From assembly GCF_030247185.1 (NCBI RefSeq), contig NC_080572.1, positions 184,354,866 through 184,418,865 on the forward strand: a DNA stretch of 64,000 nt, written 5' to 3'. The notes below the pieces were generated by a model. The model ran no database searches. It saw only the letters and a list, made by a program, of their open reading frames with translations, and had not been told where the DNA came from. A program made the translations under genes and the position numbers. Below are positions 47,385-59,479 of this stretch, one piece after another. How positions within the stretch are numbered: the stretch's first letter is position 1; the number at the start of each line of letters is the position of its first letter. This DNA comes from Malaya genurostris. Lineage: Eukaryota > Arthropoda > Insecta > Diptera > Culicidae.

Positions 47385-49065
47385 GGCCAAGTGAAGTATG
47401 TATGTAAAAAGACCAGACTATTTTTGTCGTGAATACGACTTACTTTACTATGGGGCGCCTTTTCAAAATTAGCCATATGGAAGAATGGGCAGAACTTAAT
47501 CGTGAATATCTCGACTTGTATTAATGGTAGCAACATAATTCTTTCACCATTTCATCAAAAATATGATCAGGAATTCAGGATAATATTTTGAACAGTGTGC
47601 GATAACCACAAACAACTCAAAAATTAAGTTTTCTTAAAATTTGAAAACAACGCGGAAAACACCTTACCTTTCGCTTGGGTTTTTCGCTTGGGTTTTTCGC
47701 GCAAGGACGACGATTTTGAGGTAGTCAGGCACATATCTTCAACTGAATGCGTATAAAAGGGGAACCGTGGTCGAAAATCGATCATTTCTTTTCGTGCGTT
47801 CGATGGAAGCAGACGTCGTGGGAGTGGAATCATCAACCAGCAGCGACGGGCCAAATAGAGTTCCTCAATTTGGTCCTTGTGAATGCTAGAACCGAATCCC
47901 TACAGCATATTGATAATTTCTTTCAATAAATTATGCAAATCCGAAATGAAATAATCGACAATAAAATTCTGTATGCGGCTATTTTTATAGCCGTTAGGAC
48001 CGCCCATTAGTGAAAAAGCTACAAACGAAATCACATAAAAGGAAATCTCTTAACAAAAATTCAATCAGTTTGGATTCAATCGCCACTGCGAGCAGATGTG
48101 TTTTGTGTCGTCTGCACGCTTTCGACAAGAGCGATTACGTCACAGTTGCCAGTCATTAGCAGTGGGAAAAAAACAACGGTGGAGAGCATTGCACAATATC
48201 AGCCGTTCTAATGGCTCTAAAAGTTTTCTAAAGAACTATTAGGATTTGTTGTTCGCAAATCGTAGGGAAATATCCTCAGTTTACTGCAAATCAAGAACAG
48301 TTTGCTTAGATTTGTGCACTTTTCGCTGTGTGAAATTCACAGTAATCGAGATCAAGTGAAGCCTTTTTTTGCGAAAAATGTTCCAGAGTTTAATGTCATA
48401 GAGAATTACGCAATTTGACTCTTCTGAATGCTGGAAACGAATCCCTACAGCATATTGATAGTTTCTTTCAATAAAATATGCAAATCCGAAATGAAATAAT
48501 CGACATTTAAATTCTGTATGCGGCTATTTTTATAGCCGTTAGGACCGCCCATTAGTGAAAAAGCTACAAACGAAATCAGGTAGAAACAAGCCTCTCAACA
48601 AAACTTGAATCAGTTTGGATTGTATCGCCACTGCGAGCAGATGTGTTTTGTGTCGTCTGCACGCTTTCGACAAGAGCGATTACGTCACAGCTGCCAGTCA
48701 TTAGCATTGGGAAAAAAAAACAACGGTGGAGAGCATTGCACAGTATCAGCCGTTCTAATGGCTCTTAAAAGTTTTCTAAAGAACTATTAGGATTTGTTGT
48801 TTGCAAATCGTAGGGAAATATCCTCAGTTTACTGCAAATTAAGAATAGTTTGCTTAGATTTGTGCACTTTTCGCTGTGTGAAATTCACAGTAATCGAGAT
48901 CAAGTGAAGCTTTCTTTGTTTTTGCGAAAAATGTGAAAAAGGGAAATGCGTGCATAGTTCATACAATTGATATTCGGAAGTGTTAAGGAACATGTCAGTT
49001 GTTTTCGTATTCACGACATCCAGTTATGTCTCTGACATTACCCACCCGCCTTTTTTTAGAGAGAG
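47385..49065 (+). mobile_element. Repeat element with TATA promoter and tandem 545-bp monomers
   Basis: This unit has an inverted, shorter relative at 60300-61385. In order it has a leader (about 47425-47580), a core promoter near 47752, and then two tandem monomers of about 545 bp (47881-48425 and 48426-about 48935, over 90% alike by eye). It ends CCAGTTATGTCTCTGACATT followed by a T-rich run (about 49055). Short frames inside are not conserved between copies. It may be the 5' end or an LTR-like part of a retroelement. Downstream at 49240-49416 a 58-codon frame (MLTRTIKNAQ..) could be the start of a gag, but this is unproven. Confidence 0.55.
47752..47786 (+). promoter_or_regulatory. TATA box and initiator in a repeat
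   Basis: TATAAAAGGGGAACCGTGG at 47752 is followed about 30 bp downstream by ATCATTTC, a match to the insect initiator TCAKTY. The same pair is preserved in the inverted relative near 61055-61090 (minus strand), while flanking sequence has diverged, which argues that it is a working RNA polymerase II core promoter of the element. Confidence 0.55.
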
Positions 49066-49744
49066 GAGTTGGCATCACTGGGAGTACGATGCGGTGTCTA
49101 AGTGCTGTTTTCAAAAAAGTCTAATGTCAATGTACTGTTTAATACGTATAGTAAAAAACTTGGTCGAAACACTTATTTTGAGTGATAGTGCAGGTGTGGC
49201 AAATGTGTGCTCAGTAGTGAGAGTGCTTTTTATTGAATAATGTTGACTCGCACAATTAAAAATGCTCAAGCGGCGGAAACTGAGAATTTACCGCCTCAAA
49301 ATTCAACGATATTAACAGATCGAAGCGCCGTCTGCATATCATTGTCGGTGTTATCAGATTTCTATGAAATATGTGAACTTTACAAGTCATACGTGTTATT
49401 CAAGTTGAAAATCTAAAATTGGTCTGCAGCAAACCCATTCGCGAGTGTTTATTTTATTTTATTTTTTCAGTAGTCGTGTTTCATCTCGCGTTGTTAACAG
49501 CAATGCGAATAGAAGAAAAAGGATACTGGTGCGATCGTTGCTTAGAGATATTCTATATTTTTCCTACTTATATTGCGTTATTATATTTCTCCTGAGTATC
49601 GAAAATCTACTCTTGTGATATTGTTTACCAAAACATATCCGGATCTCTCCCTCCCTACTAACACATCTCCTATCCCGCGAAGCTGTGGTACCCGTGGTCT
49701 CTAGAAACAAAGAGTATTGGACTAACATTCCTTCCTTTTCCTTA
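49066..49744. other. Non-coding DNA, possible retroelement remnant
   Basis: Contains the 58-codon frame at 49240-49416 (+), with no domain assigned, and a stretch near 49640-49740 (ATCTCTCCCTCCCTACTAAC) that leads into the first of the two direct repeats flanking the Tc1-like relic. No other gene is seen. Confidence 0.4.
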
Positions 49745-49941
49745 GTAGCACAGCCTTTGGTTGTAGCCGGCGTCGTTATTGATCGTTTAATGAAAAGTTA
49801 GGAGTGAGTAGGTATGTACAGTGAAATTGATTTGCTTCTCCCAAGCTTAATTTTCTTGGTTCATTGTACATCTCCACTCATTCGGTCATTACGAAGTGCA
49901 ACTACGGGTGATTTACTTCAGCTCAGTTTAGCTCAGCTCAG
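49745..49941 (+). repeat. About 190-bp direct repeat, first copy
   Basis: It shares CAGCCT, GTAGCCGGC/GTGGCCGGC, CGTTATTG, TTTTCTTGGTTCATTGT, TACGAAGTGCAACTACGGG and CAGCTCAG in order with 51834-52021. The interval between them is occupied by the Tc1-like relic. Confidence 0.8.
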
Positions 49942-51832
49942 GGTGATGTTTTGATGTTTGAACGAAATTGAATTATTGAAAACGAAAAAATGTAGCTCTA
50001 TACAGAGTAAATTTTCTCTATCTTTATTGCACTCATTGAAGTACCTAATTACATCCAGGAGAAAACATAAAATTTTGGTGTAAATTTTTCTCTCATTGTT
50101 CGTAGAAAAGTTTGACACAATTTTCAGTGTTAATCACCTAATTGAAATAGAGAATCTGCAAGAACCCGTCGAGAGGAGAGAGAGACTGATGGTAAGACGC
50201 ATTAGTGCATTGGATGTGCAGAATGCACAATGTGTGTACATGTACGACAAACTTCAGGAACATTCGGAAAATTCAACAGTTAATTAGTTCGACTGAGTGT
50301 AACTTGTGCAAGTCTTCAATGATTCAACCTAATGAAATTTTTCGCCCGTAATGGGTCCGATCGATGATTAATCACGAATTGGAACAAACTTTTGCTCATA
50401 TTGTGGCGCTCCTGGTGGACGGATTTGGAAGTTCTTGACGCCCACGTGTTGGGAATTTTGTCAGCTTCACGTATGATTTTTGACATTCCGCAAATCGACT
50501 GTACTTTGTGAACAATCAACATGAAAGCCGAAAGAAGAGAAAAAATTCTGCTCAGTTATTTTGAAAATCCATTCAGGTCTGCATCTGGCTAGCTAAACAG
50601 CTGAAATTGCCTAGAAATACCGTATGGCGCGTTATCAAACGGTATAAGGAAACATTGACGACGATTCGGAAGCCTCAAGCCAATCATCGGAGTGGAATTG
50701 TCGACCGGAAACTGCGTGGTAAGATTTTGAAGACGATTAAGAGGAATCCTAATCTGTCGGACCGTGATTTGGCCAGAAAATTCGACGCTGCCCATAGTAC
50801 CCTGAAGAGAACTCGACTCCGGGAAGGAATCAAGTCGTATCGAGCTAGCAAACAGCCAAATCGGACCATGAAACAGAAGAGTGTGGTCAAAATTCGTGCT
50901 CGGAAACATTATGACCAGGTGCTGACCAAGTGCTACGGGTGTCTTCTGATGGACGATGAAACCTATGTCAAGCCTGACTTTGGGGCCAATCCCTGATCAA
51001 AAATTTTACTTGGCAACGGCTCGGGGGGATGTTCCAGCCAAATTTAAATTTGTTTTTGCCGACAAATTTGCAAGAAAATTTATGATTTGGTAGGGCATTT
51101 GCAGCTGTGGCAAAAAACCGAAAGTTTTCGGTACAAATAAAACAATGACATCGGAACTATACCAAAAAGAGTGTCTCCAAAAACGAATTTTGCCGTTCAT
51201 TCGATCCCACGACCATTCCGTAATGTTTTGGTCAGGTTTGGCAAGTTGTCTTTACAGCAAAGTCGTTCAAGAATGGTAGGCAGAGAAAGGTTCCGAAAAC
51301 CCTTAACCCACCCAACTGCCCCCAGTTCCGCCCTATTGAGAAATACTGGGTAATCATGAAGAGGAGACTCAAGGCAAAGGGAAAGGTTGTCAAAGACATC
51401 AATCAGATGGTGACCTGGTGGGATTAGATAGCTAAAACGATGGACGAAGAAGGTGTGCGCCGCCTAATGAGCCGTGTTACACGAAAAAGATCGAGAATTC
51501 CTTAGAAACCGTGACGAATAATTTTATCCGTATTTTTTCTTAAAAGTATGAAGAAAACGCTACATTTGTATAAAAAAAGATCTTGAATTCAATAATAAAT
51601 AACGGAAATACAGGCAATTGTCTTTGTTCCAATTCTATCTGAAGCAAGCTTTATGATAATGTAGGCAAAACTTTCTGTAATATTACACTTATACTTATGG
51701 AAAAGCCCGACAGTCTAAAAAATATGTATAAAATCAGTATTTTGTGCAAAACCCGGATGAAATTCAGTACATTTTATCAATGTACTTGAAAATCTGTAGA
51801 ATACTGAAAAATTCGTATATCCGGACACCCTG
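49939..51832 (+). mobile_element. Tc1-like (ITm) transposon relic
   Basis: The right end is TCCGGACACCCTG; the left end at 49939 starts CAGGGTG, sharing only 7-8 bp with the inverted right end, so the left boundary is uncertain. The transposase relic lies inside. No TA duplication is visible. Confidence 0.5.
50521..51505 (+). pseudogene. Tc1/mariner-type transposase (D37E-like), broken
   Basis: It starts MKAERREKILLSYFENPF, shifts frame near 50577 to LAKQLKLPRNTVWRVIKRY (helix-turn-helix), and continues through NLSDRDLARKFDAAHSTLKR to LLMDDETYVKPDF with the first catalytic Asp. A further frame gives VMFWSGLASC, where the second catalytic Asp of the family appears as Gly, and another gives CPQFRPIEKYWVIMKRRLK with the third catalytic residue (Glu), ending RSRIP at about 51505. 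At least three frameshifts and internal stops make it inactive. The family is the ITm group common in mosquitoes. Confidence 0.8.
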
Positions 51833-51833
51833 A

Positions 51834-52021
51834 GTGGCACAGCCTCTAGTCGTGGCCGGCATCGTTATTGGTCATTTAAAGAAAAGTTTCGAGTGAGTGG
51901 ACATGCATAGTTATAAGGATTAGTTACTCCCAAGCATCATTTTCTTGGTTCATTGTGAATTTTCACTCACTAGCTCAATTACGAAGTGCAACTACGGGCG
52001 GACTACTTTAGTTCAGCTCAG
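51834..52021 (+). repeat. About 190-bp direct repeat, second copy
   Basis: Second copy of 49745-49941; begins GTGGCACAGCCTC immediately after the right end of the Tc1-like relic and ends GTTCAGCTCAG. Confidence 0.8.
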
Positions 52022-52337
52022 TGTATATTTTTTAGAGTGCCCGATTAACTTCCTACAACATTTTTGTCCAATTTACAGTTCCGAGGCTACCACGGTTTTA
52101 AGAAAATTGGATGTAAAAATACAATCGCCCTTTTAAAAAGACAGTTTTGAGTCGACTTGGAGCAATGTTTCATTCAAACTGACGAAAGTCTATCCTGAAT
52201 TTGTCACTTTTTCTGCTGTTAATTTCCGGAATTGCTCAGTAGCAACTATTGGTCCTTACTTCTGACGGTCACTTCTGTGCAATTGATCAACAAGTTCTAG
52301 CTTCTCGGTCGTAAGATCCAATGCCAGTAACATGATT

Positions 52338-52522
52338 AAAAAATCATGATATCATGAAACATATCTTTTCATGAGATCATGTCTATAGTTCATGATTTCA
52401 TAAGAAAAATGATTCATACCATGATCAATTCCATTGAAACTTGCATGATAATGAATCATTTTGCTCATGAAATCATGCATAATAGGCATGATCTCAAGAA
52501 AAGGCATATTTCATGATTTTTA
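52338..52522. mobile_element. Palindromic MITE built from ATCATGA motifs
   Basis: The two halves are inverted copies: AAATCATGATATCATGAAAC and GAGATCATGTCTAT on the left, CATGATCTCAAGAAAAGGCA and TTTCATGATTTTTA on the right. ATCATG/CATGAT recurs more than ten times in 190 bp. It is non-coding. Confidence 0.75.
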
Positions 52523-53484
52523 TAATTTTTAATCGCGATATTGGCAATGGATTTTTATCTGTGTATGACCGTGAGTAGAATTTTGTATATTCAAAGCGCT
52601 ATAAAATGATTTGGAGCTCTAACTGGTTTCCTGTGAACAATTGTTATTAACTCGCACGCGCGTGACTTAAGGGGGGAGAAGAGGAGGGGGGGGGGGTATG
52701 GTCTAAACGATGAAAAAACCATCATTTTTGCGATTTTTTCCAGAATTATCGTTCAACAAAATAAATTCAAATGTTTTGCATGATAAAAAGCATCATTCGA
52801 ACAACATTTTGTAATTTTTTCGTGGAAAAATATTGAGAAATAAGTCGGTGAAGAGGTATTTTTGAGAACGCTTCTGAAAAATCATGATTTGCAGTGTCCA
52901 CTGTATCTCAGCGCAGACTAATCAGAAGTGAACAAACGAACGCAGCATAGTTAGAGTAGAAGTTTTTCTAGACCCCAACGTTTCTTTTTGATTTTAAATT
53001 TTTGGTTGTTGTTCAAAGTGAAAACTACGATTTTTCACGAAAAAAACCACCATTTTATAGCTGTATTTTATATGTAGAAAGTGTGTGGAAAATTTGAAAA
53101 AAATTAGTGCAGTAGTTTTTGAATGACGATGGACACGGACTTTCAAAACCTGCTTTCGAGGAAAACGCGTTTAAAGGTTTTTGTCTATAAAATCAATTGA
53201 AACAATTAATTACTCCAGGGAGCCCGCAGGGTCTAACATTTTCAAAAAATCATATTTTTTCTTTTATAATTTATTATAACGAAGAATGTTTAGTCAAGTT
53301 TTGAAGTGAATCGAAGTAGAAATCTGGGGACTGTGCACTGAGCTCTTGCTTCTTCGTAGAATGAGATAACCATAGATAAAGGTCCATAACTTCCAAAGTT
53401 TCGTTCCAATAGGCTTAAAAATTTCACAGAAAATTATTCAAAAGTTTTACTGTCATTTTTGCCTGAGAAGCCTGAAACTGTCTC
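52523..53484. other. Intergenic DNA, no gene seen
   Basis: AT-rich apart from a G-run of about 12 bases at 52685-52696. No gene or clear repeat end was recognised. Confidence 0.5.
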
Positions 53485-53659
53485 AGGGTGAATCTTGAAT
53501 GCTTAAGATTAATTTCGAATTTAAATTAGATGAATTCGGTTTATGAGGAAAAGTTTATCGCTTCAACCCAAATCGTGAAACCGTAAAGCGACTACAAATG
53601 TTACACATTCAAAATAAAAAGTTAACGCATACATGCAAAACTTGAACACAAGCTTGGTG

Positions 53660-54030
53660 AATAGAATCTTCCAAATTTATTCCGTTCCCCTTAAAATAAT
53701 CGCCCTCGGCCCAAAACCACTTTTGCCAACGTTTTGCCCAATCCTCATAACAGTTGTTAAAGTCAATTTTTGGAATAGCCTTCAATGCGCGTAGTGATTC
53801 ACGTTTGATGTCTTCAATTGACTCAAAACGGCTTCCCCGGAACGGTGGTTTGAGTTTGCTAAATAGCTGAATAGAAGTTACACGGAGTTAAATCAGGCGA
53901 ATTCGGTGGTTGCAAGATGGTATTGATTGAATTTTTTTTTCGAAAAAATCACGAAGAATAAATGCAGTATGCGACGGTGCATGATTTTTGACTTGCTTTG
54001 ACGTGGTTCGTCGTTAACGAGTTCTTGAGC
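53660..54030 (-). pseudogene. C-terminal mariner transposase relic
   Basis: The minus strand reads HAPSHTAFILRDFF (second catalytic block, Asp lost or out of view), then NSINTILQPPNSPDL with the D34D-type block, then SRFESIEDIKRESLRALKAI, PKIDFNNCYEDWAKRWQKWF and AEGDYF. This is the last third of a mariner transposase of a different subfamily from the neighbouring 54077-55331 element. The N-terminal two thirds is missing or decayed. Confidence 0.75.
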
Positions 54031-54076
54031 CTCTTTGAACAACTTGCACTAATCAAAAACGCTTGCTAGCGACATA

Positions 54077-55331
54077 TCAGGTGTACAACTTTGCTTCCGC
54101 CCTTTTCCGATAGGTGGCTGTACCGGCTGAGACTGGTCAAAATACTCAGATGATAATGCCTTTAAAGTGAGTGTGTACAGTGGCTAACGAATTGTCATCG
54201 CCGATTCAATGACAGTTCTTCTTGTTTTCGTATTATTCACGCACGAAAATGTCGGTTTATGTGCCCAATTCTCGCCATTTGCGGGAAGTTTTACTTTTCT
54301 GTTACAATTCGAAAAAAAATGCAGCTGAAGCACATCGAATGCTCTCTGAAACTTACGGTGATGCTACTCTGAGTAAAAGAACGTGTCGGGAGTGGTTTCA
54401 ACGTTTTAAAAATGGTGATTTCGATGTCGAAGACAAACATGGTTGGGGAAGAGAAAAAACCTTCAAAGATGAACAACTAGAAGCATTGCTTGATGAAGAT
54501 TCGTGCCAAACCCTAAGAAGAGCCTGCCGAATCGTTGGGAGTTAGTCAGCAAGCCATTTCAAAACGTCTCGGGGTGCCGTACGAGTTGAAACCGAGGGAC
54601 ATCGAGCGCTGTCTATTTGTATGTGAGCAACTGCTTCAAAGGCAAAATCGTAAGGGGTTTTTACATCGAATCGTAACCGGTGATGAAAAGTGGGTTCGAT
54701 ACGATAATCCTAAACGCAGAAAATCATGGAGAAAGCCCGGGCATGCTACTTCGTCGAAGGCAAAACCGAATATTCACGACGCCAAAGTTATAATTTGTAT
54801 TTGGTGGGATCAGCACGGTGTGATTTACTACGAGCTCTTAAAACCGGGTGAAACCATCACAGGAGATCGCTACCGAACGCAACTGATGCGCCTTAGTCGC
54901 GCGCTAAATGAAAAGCGGCCACAATATCAAGAGCGACATGACAAAGTCATCCTCCAACACGACAATGCTCGGACTAACGTCGCAAATGTGGTCAAAAAGT
55001 ACCTGGAAACGCTGAAATGGGAAGTCTTGCCCCACCCGCCGTATTCCCCAGATGTCGCCCCTTCTGACTTCCACCTATTCCGTTCGATGACACACGGCCT
55101 GGCAGATCAACATTTTCAATCCTTCGAAGAGTTGGAAAAATGGACTGCTTCATGGATAGCGTCAAAAGAGGACTCCTTTTTTCGAGCCGGAATCCGAAAA
55201 TTGCCGGAAAGATGGGGGAAAGTTGTCGCTAGCGACGGACAATACTTTGAATAATACATCTGTAAGCACTTTTTCGCAATAAAGCTTTTAATTTTGGAAA
55301 AAAAACGGCGGAAGCAAAGTTGTACACCTCA
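54077..55331 (+). mobile_element. Full-length irritans-like mariner, 1255 bp
   Basis: The ends are TCAGGTGTACAACTTTGCTT (54077-54096) and, inverted, TGAGGTGTACAACTTTGCTT (complement of 55312-55331), nearly identical through CCGCC, with TA on both sides (54075-54076 and 55332-55333). Length and TIRs are those of a complete mariner. It carries one transposase gene, broken as described in its own entry. Confidence 0.92.
54249..55254 (+). pseudogene. Mariner transposase (DD34D), one frameshift and a small deletion
   Basis: The N-terminal half (MSVYVPNSRHLREVLLFCYN to CRIVGS) and C-terminal half (GVSQQAISKRLGVPYELKPR to SDGQYFE) are in different frames; an extra G near 54538 in GTTGGGAGTT separates them. 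Compared with the family, about a dozen residues seem to be missing between KRLG and VPYELKP, where the linker usually lies. The catalytic triad is intact: TGDEKW, HDNART and SPDVAPSDFHLF, with exactly 34 residues between the second and third Asp. The enzyme cuts and pastes mariner DNA at TA; this copy should be inactive, though lightly damaged. Confidence 0.9.
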
Positions 55332-55740
55332 TACAATTATCACCAAAGGCCTTTTGCAACATTCCGAACGTTTCGGTACCAGGGATTTTATTCCGCATTT
55401 AATGGAACTTCTTTGTTGAATAATTTCACCTATTGTGAAAATCGCCAATTGCACTTTAAATACTTTAGAAAAACAGACGTATACTAAACACTAATTAATA
55501 TTTTGACGTGACACTTGGTACAGATGTCACTGATAGTCATACCAACCTAGAAAAAAAATTCGACGAATAAGATTTCCGCACGAAATGGATTTCAAAAGTC
55601 TTACTACTTTTTGCCCACAGTAATTTTTCATTTGATAAAATTTCATCGGATACAAGACAAATACAAATCAAGGCGTGTTCGACGTTGGTTCCTAATAAGG
55701 ATCGATCTAAGAAGATTCTCGTGCAATTGCCCAATCAAAA

Positions 55741-56581
55741 GTATTACGATTGATAGAACTGTTTGATTGAAGATATTGGTTGCCTTGTTCCACATCAATA
55801 AATCGAACGATCCCATGGGGCTGATCCTTGTAGTTTTTCGTAATTTTGCTCATCTTAAACAACTTTCGATAATAGATTTTTCTGCTTACAAAGTTCTAGT
55901 CTTGAAAATCAATTGCAACCATCATTTATTGATTATGTGAATAGACAAATTGATACCAACAAGTGATTAGGGCATATATCATACGAAAGATTCTTTCGAA
56001 TTTCGAATAATAATGCTCACTACTCGAGTTTTAAGTATTAAATTCGAGTATATTGTTTCTAATTTCGTAGATTGGGTTCCCATCTATGAGAACGTCTTGA
56101 GGACCAAAATGGAGTAATCCGAATTTTGTATAAAGCCCCTTTTAATATGTGGGTTTAAGTACAAAAAATGATCAGTTTCAAAAATTGAAAAACAAAATGG
56201 CGGCTTGGCAAATGCCGCGAAAGTGCTGCTTTTTGACGGCCGGAAACATAAGTCAAGTAAATCTTGACCAATCGGTTCAAAAATTCTACAGAATATTCTC
56301 GATAGTTATTTCCACAGAGGTACGTAGGGGTTTTTCAATTAATTGATTTTCTGTAAAATGGCAGTCCTTTGAAAACAAAACCGCATTTTTTCATAACAAA
56401 ATTGTTCATAAAAAAAATATTCACAATTTTCAAAAACCCCTGCGAATCAACGTTTCAAGGTATACCGATTTCTCGATATTTATACCAATTTTTGATTTCT
56501 ATACCGCAATACCGATTTTTGGTTTTAGTTTTGATAGGTATGATAAAAGGTTGTCGTGGACCCTTTTTTTTTGCTTACTTG
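55741..56581. other. Intergenic DNA, no gene seen
   Basis: No frame with motifs. Around 56460-56525 an ATACCGATTT(T/C)-type motif repeats several times. Confidence 0.5.
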
Positions 56582-56933
56582 GGCTGTGAACCATTTCGCG
56601 GTTAATTTTAACTTTTGGTTAAAATCTGACACTCGAGTGGTTAATTTGATGTTGTCAAAAATAACCCTGCTCGAGAGCATGGTTATTTTTGACAGATCGA
56701 TAGTTATTTTCCAACACTGAAAAAAATCTCGCAATGAAAATTCTAATACTAATTTTTTAGTTGAAATTATTTCCAGTGGAAAATAAACCCAAATAACTTT
56801 CCGTCCGTCAAATTTTGAAATGGGCCACAGATTTAGTCAAATTTAACTACTCGACACCAAATAACCACTCAAGTGTCAGATTTTAACCAAAAGTTAAAAT
56901 TAACCGTGAAATGGTTCACAGCCTTAAATGAGC
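56582..56933. mobile_element. MITE of 352 bp with long TIRs
   Basis: GGCTGTGAACCATTTCGCGG and about 45 further bases at the left are repeated inverted at the right (to 56933), including TTTTAACTTTTGGTTAAAAT and ACACTCGAGTGGTTA. A second, shorter palindrome with GTTATTTTTGACA lies inside. No clear target duplication is seen. A diverged end of the same family is near 36735-36790. Confidence 0.85.
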
Positions 56934-59400
56934 CTTAGTGACATTTTCCTGGTACTTATGTAGCAGAGATTCTGATACCGATATGGTACAGATAAATTTG
57001 TGCGCCGCATACAGATTTTCGGAAGAATGACCTGGCAACGCTGGTGCGAATTCTATCGAGCATAATTTTTGGGCTCTTATCAAGCTGAAGCTTCGAAAGA
57101 ATTGACCCTGTGATTTGGACCTGCTCAGTCGACGTATTCGGAAAAATTTGGTTCGCCGAAAATATTGCCTGTCTATGATTTACTGGCTGCAAATAATCAC
57201 CGCTATGCTCTTACTTGAAAAACTGTACATTAAAGTTATATGGACGAGCAATGAGTATTATAATTTGTAACATTCACAAAGGCCTATCGTACTATATGCC
57301 TTTATCTCATGTTGAAATGTTCGCGTTTATTGTATTGAAATACTTTTCATTAAGTAAGAATTGTTTCTGCTTAACACAAAAAAAACTTCAACTTAACTGC
57401 TTAACACAAAAAAAACTTCAACAGGTTCAACTTTTGACATCTGAAATTCTAAGTATTATATCATCAACGTTTGTCCTTGATCTTCCTTCTCTGTCCACTA
57501 CAATTTCAAAGGCACTTCAAAAAACACAACATTATTTATGATTGCTTTGTTACTCATTGATAGAAAAATTGCATCCTATTGAGTCGGGAACGACCGCCGT
57601 TTTCAATCCAACAATGTCGGTACGAATGCCTATACTGAAGCTAGCAAGCTGCATGCTAGTATTAGTATTAATTACTATCAAATTGCATTTCCCATCACCA
57701 TTGAAAGTAACGCTTCATTCTTTGGGCGCACATATGCAACTATATGTAACTTGTTATGTAATTTCCCTTAGCTTTGTTTTGCTTGAACTTGAGAACGATT
57801 GGAAACAATAATTTTTCTACAGTAAACACTTTCACTCACTCGCAGATCACCCAGGAATTCGTCGCACGCTTCGTCTTGAATCAACTTTGAAACTGCGGCT
57901 AATCTGCCACTAACAACAGAGTACTCGCTCTTCGCCACGCTCGAAAGCTGCGTCCAAGGTTGTGAGAACTGGCTGTTACGGAAAAATACCTAAAAATATA
58001 ACGTGGTGCTTGTAAATAATGAACTACGAATTTCGTCACGCCCGGACAACAGTCGAGTTTGAACTGCCAGCAAAAGTTTGAAGCCCGGAGGTGTTCCCGT
58101 ACACAATTAGTATCAAAACAAAATTGGGTCAGATCGAACCTAGCTGTATGCAAGTCCTAAAATCGATAGGACCTCAACTAGGTCAGATGGCCTAACGAAC
58201 TGGACGGTGCAACGCATACTATTTTCAAGTCAATGACTGCGTTAGACCCGAATTGTCTGTTTTGAAGATGGCCCAGCCAAAACTACTATTACTGATAAGT
58301 TTTACCTGTTCGCATGTTTACCGTGGCTTCCATGTTTACACTGTTCCAGCCTGTCTGTCGCGTATCAGCCATGGTTTGCGTTCGGTGGCCCAACGATGAT
58401 TAACAGGCCCATGCTCAAGTCATGATGATAAATTTCAAACAACAGTCTCGCTGGTCGGTGCAGTGCACTAATACAAGCGTTGCCCGATGATATTTGTTTT
58501 TGGCATGCATCACATTGCACTGTTCCGAGCAGAGTTGCAACGTTCGGCAGAGCACACGGATGTTTTCGGATAAACGTGGATAATTTCTGGTGTGGGGGGC
58601 TATCTATGAATGAACTGTGTCGTGTTGTGTCGTAGTCATCGGCTAGAGCGCAGGCGCCTTCAAGGGATGAATTTTTCAAATCTGATTCGCGAAGATTGTA
58701 TTTTTTAACCGACATTCTATTTTGAATTTGTAATAGCATAATAAAATCAAACGATATCTAGAAAATTTTATGGTTCCACACTCACTCTCACATCCACTGA
58801 ATGGTACTAGTTATTCGAAATTCTCATCAACTATTGTCAAAACTCTCAGAAACTGCAGCATGATTACAATCTATAAATAACTATCTGAACGTAGATTAAG
58901 CGTTGCTCTGAAATATTTTGTGCGAGTTTATAATTAAAATTTGTATAAACGTGAGACAGGTTATTGTGTTTATACGACACTTTGATGTAATCGGACGCGC
59001 TCTTTCTTTCTCTGAAACGTGAGTAGATCAAGTAAGCGTTGGTTTACTGTCTCCAGAAAATACGGACCCACCTAGTTCTCAGTGGAAATATTGTATTATG
59101 TTGGATATTTAATTTTTATTGGATATACTGCTATTATTAGACTAGCACAACAGTTTAGTATTCTCCAAATTTGCTATCTAGCTATTGTAGGCTAGTTGGG
59201 AAATAAATACGAAATAAGAAACAAAACGAACCAAGCACTGTAACAAAAATGAAATATGTTAGAGATGTTTTGTTGAAATAATTCATCTGACTAATGAATA
59301 ACATGAGGTACAAACGATCAATTTAAAAAATAAGAAACACTTGATAATGTTAGTGCAAACTTATGCGATGGTTTTCCCAAATTCGAATGGATGCTCAAAC
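56934..59400. other. Intergenic DNA, no gene supported
   Basis: The longest frame, 58365-58739 (-, 124 codons), has a CDACQKQISSG stretch but no recognised domain and no splice support, so it is left uncalled. Near 57375-57420 an AACACAAAAAAAACTTCAAC sequence is tandemly duplicated (period about 32 bp). Confidence 0.4.
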
Positions 59401-59479
59401 TTTGGAAAATGCTCGGATACATGCTGTTATAGATTCATGGAGTCCGAATGTAGTACGATGGGACCTGGGTTGAAGTAGA

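Larger units (their letters stand above)
53485..55740 (+). repeat. Repeat (2.5-kb type) split by mariner insertions
   Basis: About 53485-53660 matches about 2535-2690 and about 55640-55740 matches about 2770-2880. In the first copy the halves are adjacent; here a mariner relic (53660-54030) and a whole mariner (54077-55331) lie between them. Confidence 0.65.

Noticed and set aside
58365..58739. 124-codon minus-strand frame with CDACQKQISSG
   Set aside because: No complete zinc-binding pattern, no family recognised, no splice or neighbour support.
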